A stretch of DNA of 64,000 bases from NCBI GenBank assembly GCA_949317995.1, contig OX439044.1:14326141-14390140 (forward strand). Direction: 5' to 3'. Positions 39,854 through 50,729 of this stretch are shown here, piece by piece. Source of the stretch: Acholoe squamosa (Eukaryota > Annelida > Polychaeta > Phyllodocida > Polynoidae). Position numbers and translations under genes: made by a program. The notes beneath the pieces are model-generated. The model worked only from the letters and a program-made list of their open reading frames with translations. It was not told where the DNA came from and made no database searches. Numbering within the stretch: the stretch's first letter is position 1; each line of letters starts with the position of its first letter.

Positions 39854-42567
39854 TTACCCGGATTGCTCCGGTAACGAGTGTTTCTATAAACTGGCTTATC
39901 TGCCTCACACTCGGCAGCATAATGCCCAGTTTCCTGACATCGGAAGCATGTCACAACACTCCTATCAGGCTTAGGCCTCCTAAGATTTTCAGTAATCTTC
40001 TTTACCAAATTGTTAACCAGGTCCTCTGATAAAGAAGGACCCGTCGTGGGTTTGGTATCGGGTTGAGTCACAGGAGGTTTAGAAGTGATCACTTTCTCCT
40101 TGACGTAACCCGGTTTCTTTCCCCAGTTCCGGTTGTACCGGGGGTTCCCTTGGCCAATGGCCTCAACGTTTTCATCTTCGTCAGGTTCCCCTGATTCGGA
40201 TGAATCGGTTTCGGGTATTCCCTCCGGGATTATCATTGCTGACATCCGTTGGGGTACCTTCCCGGCAAAGATACGGGCCTTTCGATCATAATGATCTAGG
40301 GACTGGAACAAATCTGTCAAAGAGGCATCATTCTTCCAAGCTTCACAGGCTACTGTCCTGTGTTCTTGATTCCGCAATCCTTCAATGAATTGTTTAAACA
40401 TCTCATCTAGGAAGCATTCATCATCTAGTCTCCATTGAGGTCTGGCTTTATGCAACAGTCGTTGACATTCTAAGCCGAACACTTTGGCAGACTCCTTGGG
40501 CTTCTGTGTTCTTTTAGTGAACGTCAGCCAAGGGTCTTCTCCAACTATATTCCCATATAAATATGAAGCAATCTCTATGAGTTCATCATACTTCATATGG
40601 GCTGAGAGTCCTGTTATTTGAGAATCTCTCCATTGTTCCACGGCTCCTTTTCCGTCGCCTTCCTTTAACCAGCATACTAAATAAGGCAGAGCTTCCGCTT
40701 TACCCCATCCATTGCAGTTAAAGACATCTGCGCAGCCTTGATACTCCTCCTTCCAAGTGTTCTTGGCATTAAAGGGGGTAGGTATCTTAGCTACTCTACG
40801 AGCCGGATTCGTGGATCCAGTAAGGGTTAAACCCTTACTCCATTCCATGATCTCCGTATCGTCCAGACCTTGATTGTAACAATCAACACCTAAGTTAGCA
40901 ATCGCTGCATTAGAATCATGCAGCGCTTGTAACCCTGGAGAAAGAGATACTCGGCGACTGAGTCTCTTTTTCCTTGGAGGATTCGTACCATAAGTACTTC
41001 CAAAGCCTCCGGATGGTGGTCCTCCTCCACCTCCTGATCCCCCTGCTCCGTATGGAGGCACCTGTGAAAAGGTGTATCCACTGGTTTGGGGAGCCGGCCC
41101 TGGACCATTGGTGGGTTGTGTATTTCCACCAAAGCTAAAGAAACCACTATTGGGATTAGTGTTTCCTCCTGTTCCATACGACTGATTTCCATTATTGAAA
41201 CCAGTCCCACTGGCAGAGGGTCTGCTCCTGGAACGATCGCTTGAGGGTCCGGATCCTTGATCACATCCGGATTGCCCCCCAGCTGTACTGGAACCTCCGG
41301 ATGCTCGTCCGGTTGTTCCTCCGGACGTGTTCCGGGTGTTACCATTGGACGGATTCGTTCCTGTTTGGGACTGATTCCATCCATACTGGGCATACGGGCC
41401 ATTTGGTCCCCCTAAAGGTGACTGTTGTGGCCATCCGCCGTCAAAGGTGGAGCTTCCTGCCGAGCGGCTTTGTTTAGCTCCACTCGCAGAATTATCCCCT
41501 TTATTTCCCGTACCTAGACCAAGAGGTATAGAGGTATTATCTGTAAATCTAACCTGATGACTCTTTACTCCTTCATAACGAGGTACAGTTGTCTCTGTTA
41601 CCCCGTCATTGCCCCTCAAAGAGAACATCTGGTTACTTGTCGTGTTTAGGGCAATTCCTGAAACGGTGAAGTCTGATTCAAGAGTGCCTACTGCACGACC
41701 AGTATCTTCTAGATACTTTGACATCTGGATAGCTTTAGCCTCCAGTTCGGAATAATCATCCATCATTTTAGTCTGTTTAACAGCCAAATCTGTGGATTCG
41801 CGTATCAATTGATCTTTGAGTTTTTCATGCTCATCGGTCTGTTTTTGGTACGTTTCCCGAGCATCTTTGAAGGCTGATTCTATTTTCTTCAGCTCTTCTT
41901 GATACTTGCCGTAGGCCGATTGAGTTGAATTTAACTCTTGTTTAGTTCTATTCAACTCATCATACGAGGCTCTGTATTCCAGATCCGCCGTATATAGTGC
42001 ATCACGATACTGTTCGTGCTGGAGTTGAAAATCTTGCTTTTCTTTCTCCATCTGATCCAACAACAATTGTTGTTGGCGTCTACAACTCTGGTCGTAATCG
42101 AGACGTTCCGATATCAACTGTTTGTTTTCAGTCAGAATCTTGTCTCGGGTTCCGGTCAGTGTAATAAGATCCTTCTGGATCTTCTCGTATTCAGCTCTCA
42201 TGTCTTCAAGCTCGTCCATTTTGTTCTTTTCGAATCCACATTTTTGGTGTTTAATTCGAGAACTGTATGGAGTTTCAAACATACCTGCACTAGGCTTTGG
42301 TACCTCAAATGGTAATTTACCAAATTGAGCAGTACTTTTATGCATTGGTGCAGGCTTCGAAGTACCTCCTGGCATGAATAAGGAGTCTCCAAATTCATCC
42401 AGTTCATGATGTAAGTTTCTTCTTACATCTTCTAACCCATCAGGGTAGTGCTCTAGTGGATCCCTCCACTCCGTACCTTGGGGTGGTGACTTGATTTCAC
42501 CATCCTCCATCGGGGAGTCTAGCTCGCGATTTGGGCCATTTCCCCTAACTGGGCTCAGCTCAGTCAT
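39826..42567 (-). CDS. gag: G1 gag polyprotein
   Basis: 913 residues from the first ATG after the LTR. Long coiled-coil region at about residues 110-290, a Gly/Ser/Asn/Gln-rich low-complexity region at about 370-530, a retrotransposon-gag capsid-like domain at about 605-770 (G-C-A-D-V-F-N-C-N-G-W, A-L-P-Y-L-V-C-W-L, E-S-A-K-V-F-G-L-E-C), and one CCHC zinc knuckle near 874-887 (C-F-R-C-Q-E-T-G-H-Y-A-A-E-C). Unusually long N terminus for a gypsy Gag. Intact. The 3' end is A-rich (AAGAAGGAAAAC) just before TGA. Confidence 0.92.
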   Translation of the reverse strand: MTELSPVRGNGPNRELDSPMEDGEIKSPPQGTEWRDPLEHYPDGLEDVRRNLHHELDEFGDSLFMPGGTSKPAPMHKSTAQFGKLPFEVPKPSAGMFETPYSSRIKHQKCGFEKNKMDELEDMRAEYEKIQKDLITLTGTRDKILTENKQLISERLDYDQSCRRQQQLLLDQMEKEKQDFQLQHEQYRDALYTADLEYRASYDELNRTKQELNSTQSAYGKYQEELKKIESAFKDARETYQKQTDEHEKLKDQLIRESTDLAVKQTKMMDDYSELEAKAIQMSKYLEDTGRAVGTLESDFTVSGIALNTTSNQMFSLRGNDGVTETTVPRYEGVKSHQVRFTDNTSIPLGLGTGNKGDNSASGAKQSRSAGSSTFDGGWPQQSPLGGPNGPYAQYGWNQSQTGTNPSNGNTRNTSGGTTGRASGGSSTAGGQSGCDQGSGPSSDRSRSRPSASGTGFNNGNQSYGTGGNTNPNSGFFSFGGNTQPTNGPGPAPQTSGYTFSQVPPYGAGGSGGGGGPPSGGFGSTYGTNPPRKKRLSRRVSLSPGLQALHDSNAAIANLGVDCYNQGLDDTEIMEWSKGLTLTGSTNPARRVAKIPTPFNAKNTWKEEYQGCADVFNCNGWGKAEALPYLVCWLKEGDGKGAVEQWRDSQITGLSAHMKYDELIEIASYLYGNIVGEDPWLTFTKRTQKPKESAKVFGLECQRLLHKARPQWRLDDECFLDEMFKQFIEGLRNQEHRTVACEAWKNDASLTDLFQSLDHYDRKARIFAGKVPQRMSAMIIPEGIPETDSSESGEPDEDENVEAIGQGNPRYNRNWGKKPGYVKEKVITSKPPVTQPDTKPTTGPSLSEDLVNNLVKKITENLRRPKPDRSVVTCFRCQETGHYAAECEADKPVYRNTRYRSNPGKEDSVKKEN

Positions 42568-42596
42568 TTCTGACTGCGCTTACCCGAAGACCAACT

Positions 42597-42609
42597 GGTC
42601 ACGGCACCA
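42597..42609 (-). promoter_or_regulatory. primer-binding site of G1, tRNA-His type
   Basis: On the minus strand, one base after the LTR, TGGTGCCGTGACC. The first 12 bases complement the 3' end of animal tRNA-His (GTCACGGCACCA), as known for tRNA-His-primed retroelements. Confidence 0.8.
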
Positions 42610-42610
42610 G

Positions 42611-43024
42611 TGTAGTGGTTCGTCTCGTTAAGTTAGATTAAATCATAACGAAGAGAGAGAAAAGTTTCCGGGTAGGCAACCGAGCTTTTATTTCATAGCT
42701 TGCGTTACATACGATCACAGCCTCAGAGGACTACATGCTGCTAGTGCATTCGGTTACCCTTTCGGGTAACAACCTGGTTGAGCAGTGGGTAAACCACTAC
42801 TGAGGAACCTAGGGCTAGGACCAGCCTTATATAGGGGAAAAGCCCGCGAAACTCAGACCGGCCACGTGACGTGTGGCGGACGAGTGGTAGGCCCCCTGGT
42901 GTAGTGGATACGAACCCAGAGGCAGGTGCTGCCACCTGCCATCCGGATTCCCCCACCACACCCGAAGGACCTAGGTCTGAGTCTCACGGGTGCATGAACG
43001 TTAAAGTGTAAAATACCATACCCC

Positions 43025-43028
<4 letters not shown>
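42611..43028 (-). repeat. 5' LTR of G1b
   Basis: 418 bp; no difference seen from the 3' LTR. TATA box and AATAAA on the minus strand drive and end the element transcript. Confidence 0.96.
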
Positions 43029-43071
<43 letters not shown>

Positions 43072-43102
43072 GTATATATGTATGTATATATGTATGTATA
43101 TA

Positions 43103-43178
<76 letters not shown>

Positions 43179-43180
43179 TA
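43029..43180. repeat. TA/TATG microsatellite
   Basis: About 150 bp of (TA)n with interspersed TATG, the right flank of the G1b insertion site. Confidence 0.95.
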
Positions 43181-43446
43181 CCTTCTTAATCTATACAGTA
43201 TAAGCTACACTGAGAACATCAAATTTACATCATTGAGTCATCCTGCCTCCTATAACTCTTTTCGCATTAATAGCACATTATTACTGCTCTTAATTATAAG
43301 GACAGGAGCTTGAGTTACCTGCTAGCCATTTGATGAACTAAAAGCTTAGATTGGCTGAGAAGAACTTTTCAATTTTTGTTCAAGGTGTAAACCTAGATAC
43401 GGATGTTCAATAATCTTCTGAGGATATTTACAGAATGGATTTAGAC
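43181..43446. other. no gene seen
   Basis: AT-rich sequence between the microsatellite and a MITE fragment; nothing supportable. Confidence 0.4.
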
Positions 43447-43449
43447 TTT

Positions 43450-43640
43450 TTATATTATAGTGGTCATTATTTATCAAGGGGGGATGTTTTTTTTTTTTTT
43501 TGCGTTGACGTGTGAAAATTTATTACGCCCCCCACCCTCGATGGCAGTCAACATTTTTCTCACACCCCTCTTTGATCCATAGACTATTTAGTAGCACACA
43601 GGTTTTTTTTTTTGCTAAAAAGAGGGGGCTATCTGAAAGG
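43450..43640. mobile_element. partial GGGAGTGGTCATTA-type MITE
   Basis: Left end AGTGGTCATTATTTATCAA followed by the G-run, T-run and CGCCCCCC pattern of the complete copies at 45138 and 62787; the right terminus is missing. Confidence 0.6.
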
Positions 43641-45137
43641 GTATTGAAATAAGCCTTAAGAACTAAAAACAGTATTCAAAAGAGCACCTGTCTTGTATGA
43701 GCGCCGGGGGTACAGTGGGAATCAAATTTATAAGCGCCCTTGCGCTTATATGGGACTTATATGGGACTTATATGGGCCAGTATGGTTAGTCACTGTGCGC
43801 GACTCAGTTAAGGACAGAGTCGCTGGGACTGCCCTATCTAAAACTTGCAGGTGCTCTAGAAACAGCAAGTTTCTAAGAATAACTTTTGACAGAAACAATC
43901 AGCTTATAGTATTGACAAGAGTACCACCTTAGTTTTGCTGTCTGTGAGTGGGAAGAGCGTCTTTTGTTGGAAACTTTTAGATCGCACCCTTTTCCAAGAT
44001 TTGGCACATGCCGTGTGGGTTGCAACGGGTAGCTATCAGCAGGTGCATTTTCTACCAGACAGGAAGTCAATCTCCACTCTCCAAGCAGATTCTAATGAAT
44101 AACATTATTTTATGAATAACACCTCTGTTGTGAGACCTGAAACCACATCCAACATGGCCGACAGTGGCAGCTAAACTTGATATGAAGACTAACAGATTTG
44201 CAAGAACCAAATAATCTGGGCCCCCGTATGAAAGGTTTCTCACAAAATGGCAACAAACATGTCTTAGGAAGCCATCCTTAAGAGGAAATTGACATAAAAA
44301 AAATGATGTCCTACAATTCCAGCCACCTGACAAATTAGCCCTATGCAGGAAGCCTGACTCTCCCGTTAGGTAAGAGTCAGCGCCCGCCGGACAAAGTATG
44401 GTAGTCTCCCCCCACAACGCTTATTCAAGACCAGTACACCTATTCAAGACCGAGTGCTTTTACAGTCCTAAAGGGTACTCCAAATAATCCATGTAATAAT
44501 ATCAATATCAGCAGTAAAGGGCTACCGGTACCTTTGTTGTGGCTGCTTGATTGTGTCCTCAAACAACACTTGCTGTCACTGTCAGTCACTCAATGAGTGA
44601 GGCTTGGAGATGCTATGTAGTTATGCAAGAGGAAGGTGTTGGACTATGAGGCCCGGGATATGAGGTAAGTATTATGGATGGCTTGCTCGTATGCAATGTC
44701 CAGCAGCAGGTCGCCAGCAGGTCAACCTTAGACTTAGTGTTTTGCTTGTGGTTTTGATCAACATTTCTTTTGTATTTTTTTTGTTCTAAATACAGGAAGT
44801 CAGATTGAGAAAGACAGAAAAGAGGAAACATGAACACCCAATGCAACTCTGAGATAATTCGTATCCTCCACACTGGATGGCAGCACTATCCCATCTGCCA
44901 TCAACAGAATCTGATGAATGGGCCCTGGCTGCCTCACTGCCTGTCTCACTCACTGGTCTTTCCATCCCACATATCAATTACATTTTACCAAAATGGTCAA
45001 TTATATGTAATCAATCTATTCAGAAGATGGTTTACTCACTTGAGTGGTTTCAACTATATCAATCTTTCAAAGGGTAAATCTGGGTTTATCTCATGCCTAA
45101 GGTATGTAGAATGGGATTGATGAGCTCAAAATAGTAA
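43641..45137. other. no gene seen
   Basis: Intergenic. Three direct copies of TTATATGGGAC lie near 43746-43775. No reading frame with recognisable domains. Confidence 0.4.
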
Positions 45138-45466
45138 GGGAGTGGTCATTACTTATCAAGAGGGGGATGGTGGGTTTTTGCGCGGACACGCGGAATATTT
45201 TTACTCCACCCCCCGTCAACAGTAGTCAAAATTGTTCGAGCCCACCCACACCGGAGGCGTGGAGAATTTCCGTGCCCCTCTTTGATTTATAGTGCATGTT
45301 TTTTTTTTTTGCTAAGATGAGGGTAAATCTTTTTAGCCCCCCCCCCCTTCTCTAGAGGGGTCAAATTTTTTGTAGCCCCCCCCCCCTCGGGAGGGGTCTG
45401 AATTCTTTACGCCCCCCTCAAACACACCAGCCCCCCCCCCCCTGTTGATAAATAATGACCACTCCC
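45138..45466. mobile_element. complete MITE, GGGAGTGGTCATTA ends, target duplication TAA
   Basis: Ends GGGAGTGGTCATTA and TAATGACCACTCCC are inverted repeats running on as TTATCAA/TTGATAA and G/C runs. TAA flanks both sides (45135-45137, 45467-45469), as in PIF/Harbinger-type elements. The interior has repeated GAGGGG-TCAAATTTTT blocks with C runs and no coding. Confidence 0.8.
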
Positions 45467-45927
45467 TAAACTGTGATGAGAAAAAAATCACCCTAAAATG
45501 ACCACCTTAGGGTTCTCTTACTGACAGTCTCTCTCTTGACCAATTGGAACACAGCATGCTGCTGATCATGCCAATTTGACAATATATAGATAGATTATTG
45601 CTGTTTGGACAAAATCTTCACTATGGCCTGTTTTTCCTTAATTTATACGGATGTCTGTCACATATCGGCCTCCATATGTTGGAAAATCACATCAATTGGG
45701 GGGGGGGGATTCTAAAACTGATATAGTTATGGACGTCCATATCTGACCTACGGATGTCTGTATGTGGTTACGGATTATTTTAAAATAGGGAAAAACAGCG
45801 CCCAGAAATACCATCTATTACAACAACATTCATCAATCTAATGTTCCTTTTCATACCTACTTAACATCACAATTATCCGGTACTGGCATTTGTTCATATA
45901 GTAGATTCTATTGGTATGTACTCACAA
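45467..45927. other. no gene seen
   Basis: Intergenic; G run near 45700. Nothing supportable. Confidence 0.4.
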
Positions 45928-45929
45928 TA

Positions 45930-46190
45930 TGAAGAGTTTGGTTCCAAAACGCAATAAACACCATTTTGAAAAAAGAGGCCAATTTTTCAAAAGCCTATAT
46001 AGATAAGAGATACTTAAATATAATACAAAAACAATTTTCTTTGAAAATTATATTTTTCGGCTGTCCAGATTTTATTTAGTAAAGATTTCATCATGATAGC
46101 ACTAAAATTAACTTCAGGGGAGCACTACAAAAGTGGGTGTATGCTGGAAATCTGGAATGGATTTATTGCGTTTTGGAACCAAACTCTTCA
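45930..46190. mobile_element. 261-bp MITE with TA flanks (TGAAGAGTTTGG ends)
   Basis: Left end TGAAGAGTTTGGTTCCAAAA, continuing CGCAATAAA, is exactly inverted at the right end; the perfect arms are about 29 bp. TA flanks both sides. No coding capacity. Fits a mariner-type MITE. Confidence 0.85.
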
Positions 46191-46193
46191 TAT

Positions 46194-46427
46194 ATATCAC
46201 TTTAATTGACAACACAAATAAATTCTAAAGTATACTTTTTATATTAAAGAATGGTAAGAATGTTCCTGGTGCAAAACATGGCATTAGTCTGAGAAATAAT
46301 TCTTAACTTTAAGAATACATGTAATATGTAATGTACAGCAGGAAATATCATTGTCAGAATGTGACAAATGCTACATCATAATGAATGACCACCACCACAT
46401 TGAGGCGCATAGGAGCAGGAGCAGGCT
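46194..46427. other. no gene seen
   Basis: Short intergenic stretch between the MITE and the zinc-finger relic. Confidence 0.4.
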
Positions 46428-47240
46428 ACAAGCTGTGTGTTATTTGGTAGCTGGACAAAACCTCGGAAACATCTCCCACACTTTACATCATTTAGTAATG
46501 AATCTAATTTCTTTGATCTTCCCAGCAGAGAAACTGAACACTGCTGAAGTTCCATTAAACTGTGACTCTGTATATGGTTTGCTAGCTATGATAAACAAAC
46601 CACTGAACCTTTGGCCACAGTATGAACACACATGTACTGTCCTCTAGATTAGTATCAGGATTAGTTTTAGTATGAGCCATTTTGGAGACTCTTTCAGTAG
46701 ATTCGGCTTTTGTAGGGGGTCCTTTATTATGTCCTTTTTTTACCTGATTTACTGAGCGCATTATCTTTTAGATTACTGCCAGGTTCCTTATCAGCAACAG
46801 CAGTGATGCATGGGTTTTCCCTGTCTCTAGGTTTTCTTTTTGACCTATGGTGATCTACATGTGGTCCTTTGTTACTTTGCTCATTGGATGAATTTCCAGA
46901 GCTTGAGTATATGGAGATTTTCATTCCCATATGAGTCAGAATATGTTAGCAGAGGAGGTGAAACCTTTTCCACAGTCTGGGCATGGGAATGTTTTTTTCC
47001 TGAATGGGTGAGCATGTGTCTACTCAGGCTTGTTAGATAAGGGAATCCTTTACCACACACCTCTGTTTTGTCTTTAATAGCCCTTCGATGAACGAAATCT
47101 TTTACCACAGTGTGAACACACATGGTTTCGCTCCTCTGCATGCATCATTTTGTGCATTTTTTCAAATACCCAAATGTTAAAATCCTTTACTGTAGTATCG
47201 GTGCAGCAATGGCAGCCCCTTGTCTCTATGCATGATGGTT
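46428..47240 (-). pseudogene. decayed C2H2 zinc-finger relic, paralog of 25979-27694
   Basis: Nucleotides around 46431-46560 align with the 3' end of the intact exon (shared GCTGGACAAAACCTCG-type, CCCACACTTTACATCA and ACTGAACACTG blocks). Further up, translation gives isolated finger pieces (CGKGFPYLTSLSRHMLTH near 47030, other Cys/His remnants near 46640, 46970 and 47110) separated by stops and frame changes. It is a dead duplicate in the same orientation, about 20 kb away. Confidence 0.75.
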
Positions 47241-47813
47241 TGTCTTACTTTTCTTACAGTCCTTTTGACCTAGAGAAGTAGGAGATGTATTCAATTAATT
47301 ATGCAACAAATAATGAGCTTCTACTTTTTAGAATTAAGCATATTGATTCTGTGACATTTTTACTTCTATCACATACATTTTCAATCAGAAAGGGAGTAGC
47401 CTAAGAAAGGAAAAGGAGGGAATAGCCTGAGAAGGAGACAAATAAAATAACCCTGTACAGGTATCTTTTGATATGGCCTACCCTGCTAGCACAACCCATC
47501 CAAATGATGTCTTTATTACGTTAATAAGTTGGATTTTCACGTAAAAATGACGTAAATTGAACGAAAAAGTCTGCTAAATTACACTTTTATACGTTGGAAT
47601 GTCATGTATGTACATGTGAGTCATAAACAAGACACAGGTCCAGAATAAACAACTTAGTACCATGAGACATATGGCCTTTTTCCCTGCACCACTAGGTTTT
47701 ATTCTCTATAACATTAAACTCTTTTTTCTTGCCACAAAGATCGTTTTTACACTTTTTCTATCATGTTTTCAGAGCCAATATTTTTCATTGTGACTCTTTG
47801 CTTTCATCATGAA
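47241..47813. other. no gene seen
   Basis: AT-rich intergenic sequence; possible remains of upstream parts of the zinc-finger relic but nothing readable. Confidence 0.4.
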
Positions 47814-49168
47814 TACCGTAATGTTTCATATAGGTGCCGGGTTTTGAATAGCTGCCTACCTTGAATAAGAGCTGGGGTTAGTGGGGGGTTTGAAGTCAAT
47901 AGCTGCCGGGCCTTAAATAGGTGCCTGGGGTTTGTTATGTCTATAACGTGGTTTGAACTAATTAACCATATAACAATAGGAAGGGAAATAAACATGGATT
48001 CTTGTAAATGATAAGGAAGGCCAAGGACATATGATTAAGCAGATTATCTAATAACAGAATAAAAAAGATGTTTGGTGGTCCAAATATTTTTGATAAATTA
48101 GAGATATTATACCAATTATATCTTCATCCTCCCATCTAATTAGGGAGTTAATTGAGTCAACAGAGACAGCCAAGGATTTACATTATTTGGCAATTAATTT
48201 GTATTTGTATTGCTGTTATGTCTGAGCAAAGATAAAAGTGGGTTAGGTTACACACTGAAAACATGTTGGTGAAATAGGTCCTCTGTGCAGAGGACTTTGG
48301 GCCCTCAAATTGATGGATCCTGGGCGGAGTACCGGGTCCTCACTAAAGTCCTCAATTTGAGGACCTAATGTCCTCAATTTGAGGACCTTTTATGATGAAG
48401 CTATGCAATCAATATGATGAGTGTGGGTAGTCAATTCAATGACATTCATTTTTAATTTCCATTAATTATGAAATAGTAAGTAGATTAACCTTAGAATCCC
48501 CCTACCTCACCATAGCCAGACCTTTATTAGATGTATTGTCCTTCTGGTAGACCAAGTGACTGGTATTATATGTAAACAACAGTTTCTAGCCAGTCTGTGC
48601 ACTTCTAAGTAAGTCTTCAGACACATAAAAGGTGTTCAAGCACATAGAGATCTCATAACTCCCTTCAAATTACTTGAGCAATATTTCTTGCTGTATTTCC
48701 TATCCAGCATAAATATAAATGGCTATTGCAACATTCATGATGCAGATAAGTACATTATTAACTAACAAAATTATCTATAGGATGACCTACAGTATGAAAT
48801 ATAGATTAAACTACAGCTTAGTGGGGCCCCCTGGTGGAAAAAAAAGTATTGTCTTCAAAATGATGACCCCATCTTCAAATTGATGACTTGAGGTCATCAA
48901 TTTTGAAAGAGGACCCAAGGTCCTCTGCACAGAGGACTTTTGTATAAGCTTAAGTTTTCAGTGCATGGGAAGTGCTGCATAAACCATGGGGGTAGGAAAT
49001 GTTGTCCCCCTCATATCCTACATACCTCCTCCCGCACCCCACACCCACTCACACTCATAAAATAATAGCTGCCGGGCCTTGAATAGCTGCCTGCCTTGTT
49101 CTGGTGTCCGGGGTATAAGGGTATTGAAATAAATAGCTGCCCCGGCACCTATATGATACATTACGGTA
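47814..49168. mobile_element. 1.35-kb inverted-repeat element, TACCGTAATG ends
   Basis: Ends TACCGTAATGTTTCATATAG and its inverted partner near 49139-49168 pair over about 28 bp with one mismatch. Subterminal copies of AATAGCTGCCGGGCCTT and GGTGCCGGG lie in both arms. No transposase. The first nine bases equal those of the element at 8890, suggesting the same superfamily. Another element is nested at 48253-48963. Confidence 0.8.
48253..48963. mobile_element. 711-bp inverted-repeat element nested in previous one (CACTGAAAAC ends)
   Basis: CACTGAAAAC at the left and GTTTTCAGTG at the right; farther in, GTCCTCTGTGCAGAGGAC occurs in both arms and is itself an 18-bp palindrome. Between them are ATTGAGGAC/GTCCTCAAT repeats. 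No coding. Confidence 0.75.
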
Positions 49169-49324
49169 TAGTCATTATCCTGTCACAGATAGTGTAGAGT
49201 TGAGCTTCGTGTGCCTTCGTGTGTCTGCTATGTTGTTGTTATTGACACCACTGTCTATTTTCACCCAGAGTGACCCTGCTTCTAAAGTTTAGAGTCCTTC
49301 GAATTCTTACTGTCATACCTTGAC

Positions 49325-49493
49325 AAGAAAAGAGTGAGAATTTTCGTGCCCCTCTTCAATCTATTGTAGTGTGTGAGCTTTTTTGCTTAAAAGAGTGTAA
49401 ATTGTTTGCACCCCTCCCCCAAGCTTCAAGAGGGGTGAAAATACTTACGCCCTCTCTCAGGAGGGGTCCTGTTGATAATGACCACTCCCTAAC
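49325..49493. mobile_element. right-end fragment of GGGAGTGGTCATTA-type MITE
   Basis: Ends GTTGATAATGACCACTCCC and contains the GAGGGGTGAAAATACTTACG block typical of the family; the left terminus is missing. Confidence 0.6.
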
Positions 49494-49840
49494 GCTTGCA
49501 AGGCAGACCCCCCCCCCTCCATCACAAACTGTAACAAGCTTCATGACCAGCCCTCCTGTCCTCCTGTTGTGTTATGTAATATTACAAAGGCCCAAAGAAA
49601 TGAAAGCTGAAAACAAAATTCTTCACCACCCTCAGAATGGATGAAAGATGCTCACCTCACTCAGTTAAGGGGGTGATTAATCCTGCACCCCTCCCCATCC
49701 AAGCCCGCCACCCCTCCTTTTTGAATTGATATGTCAAAAGGGGCTCTTCCCAGCAAATCCTCATGAAGTTGAGTCAGGCTGTGTGAATCTTCACACTGTT
49801 CATCGGTTGAACCAAGAATCTCGTCATGTGTCGCTAGGTC
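49494..49840. other. no gene seen
   Basis: Intergenic, nothing supportable. Confidence 0.4.
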
Positions 49841-49847
49841 TGGCTCA

Positions 49848-49975
49848 GCCTGATGCAGACTGATGTATGCATCATGACTCATCCTCATGCAGGCTGACGC
49901 ATGTGTTATGACTCATCCTCGAGCAGGCTGATGTATGTGTCATAACACAGTATCATGCAGACTGACGCAAATCTG
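49848..49975. repeat. short minisatellite (CATGCAGRCTGAYGYATG units)
   Basis: Four degenerate direct units of about 40 bp: GCAGACTGATGTATGCATCA, then GCAGGCTGACGCATG, GCAGGCTGATGTATG and GCAGACTGACGCAA, with ATGACTCATCCT spacers. Confidence 0.7.
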
Positions 49976-50729
49976 ACATAATCTTTTCCAGGAGATGGGG
50001 GGGGGGGCCAATTCTTTGATTCAGATCTTTTATTTATTGATTTATCAATTCAGCTGTTTATCTTGATTCCATTTCCCTACTGTGTCCTGTTTTACACACT
50101 TTCCTCTTCAGTGGGTGGATTCTGGGCCAGTAGATCTATGATTTCTTGTAATACTCTTGGGAATAGCTGTAAAAGTGAAAATAGATAATTGTGAACACAA
50201 AACAGCCCATACAGCAGCTACCTATATGACACCAACCCTGCCTCACCCCTGTTGATGAACAATGTCCACTTCCTTATTGGCCCCACATGTCACAAACCAG
50301 AGCATATCATGAAGTATCCTGAATCCCCCAAATCTCCATGGATCTTGCTGATATTTAATGTTCCATATTAACTAGTGAATGGGAGGTGTTGTCTCTGATA
50401 CTGAAATTAAGCAGCATGACATTAGATGTTCAGAAATAGAACTGTAGAACAGTGTGACCACCTACCTTACATCTGTTCTCCCTGGCCGTCTCTGCCTGAC
50501 TGTTGTCAACTCAGAATGAGAACAAAGGAAAGGGAGGGAAATTTGAAATGGACCAATCAAAATGCAGCATTTTGCAGAGTGTGTCAATGTGTGTGAAGTT
50601 GTGTCAAGATGAGTGAGAGTTGACGAGAGAATACAAGCAGTAAGAATCCATACAGTTTCCACAGTCTCTTATTGTTGAATCATTGGTGAAGATTTGTCAG
50701 GCTGAGTGAGATCTAGCAATCATTGACAC
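49976..50729. other. no gene seen; 5' limit of DIRS-like copy 1 not located
   Basis: No coding signal. The 5' terminus of the DIRS-like element probably lies here or shortly after, but copy 2 lacks the 5' part, so comparison cannot fix it. Confidence 0.4.

Larger units (their letters stand above)
29551..43028 (-). mobile_element. complete Ty3/gypsy-type retrotransposon G1, copy b (13,478 bp)
   Basis: Minus-strand order: 5' LTR (43028-42611), tRNA-His-type primer site, gag, pol, ORF3, short ORF, tandem repeats, polypurine tract, 3' LTR (29968-29551). The LTRs are 418 bp and I see no difference between them, so insertion is very recent. TATA on both sides (29547-29550, 43029-43032) fits a 4-bp target duplication but lies in TA repeats and so is not decisive. 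Only one clear coding lesion is seen (TGA in pol). Length is large for the group because of ORF3 and long UTRs. Confidence 0.96.

Noticed and set aside
42984-43313. Tyr/Ile-rich reading frames over the TA repeat
   Set aside because: Translation of a microsatellite.
44613-45120. Short ORFs on both strands as small genes
   Set aside because: No domain, no start context or conservation evidence; length is expected by chance.
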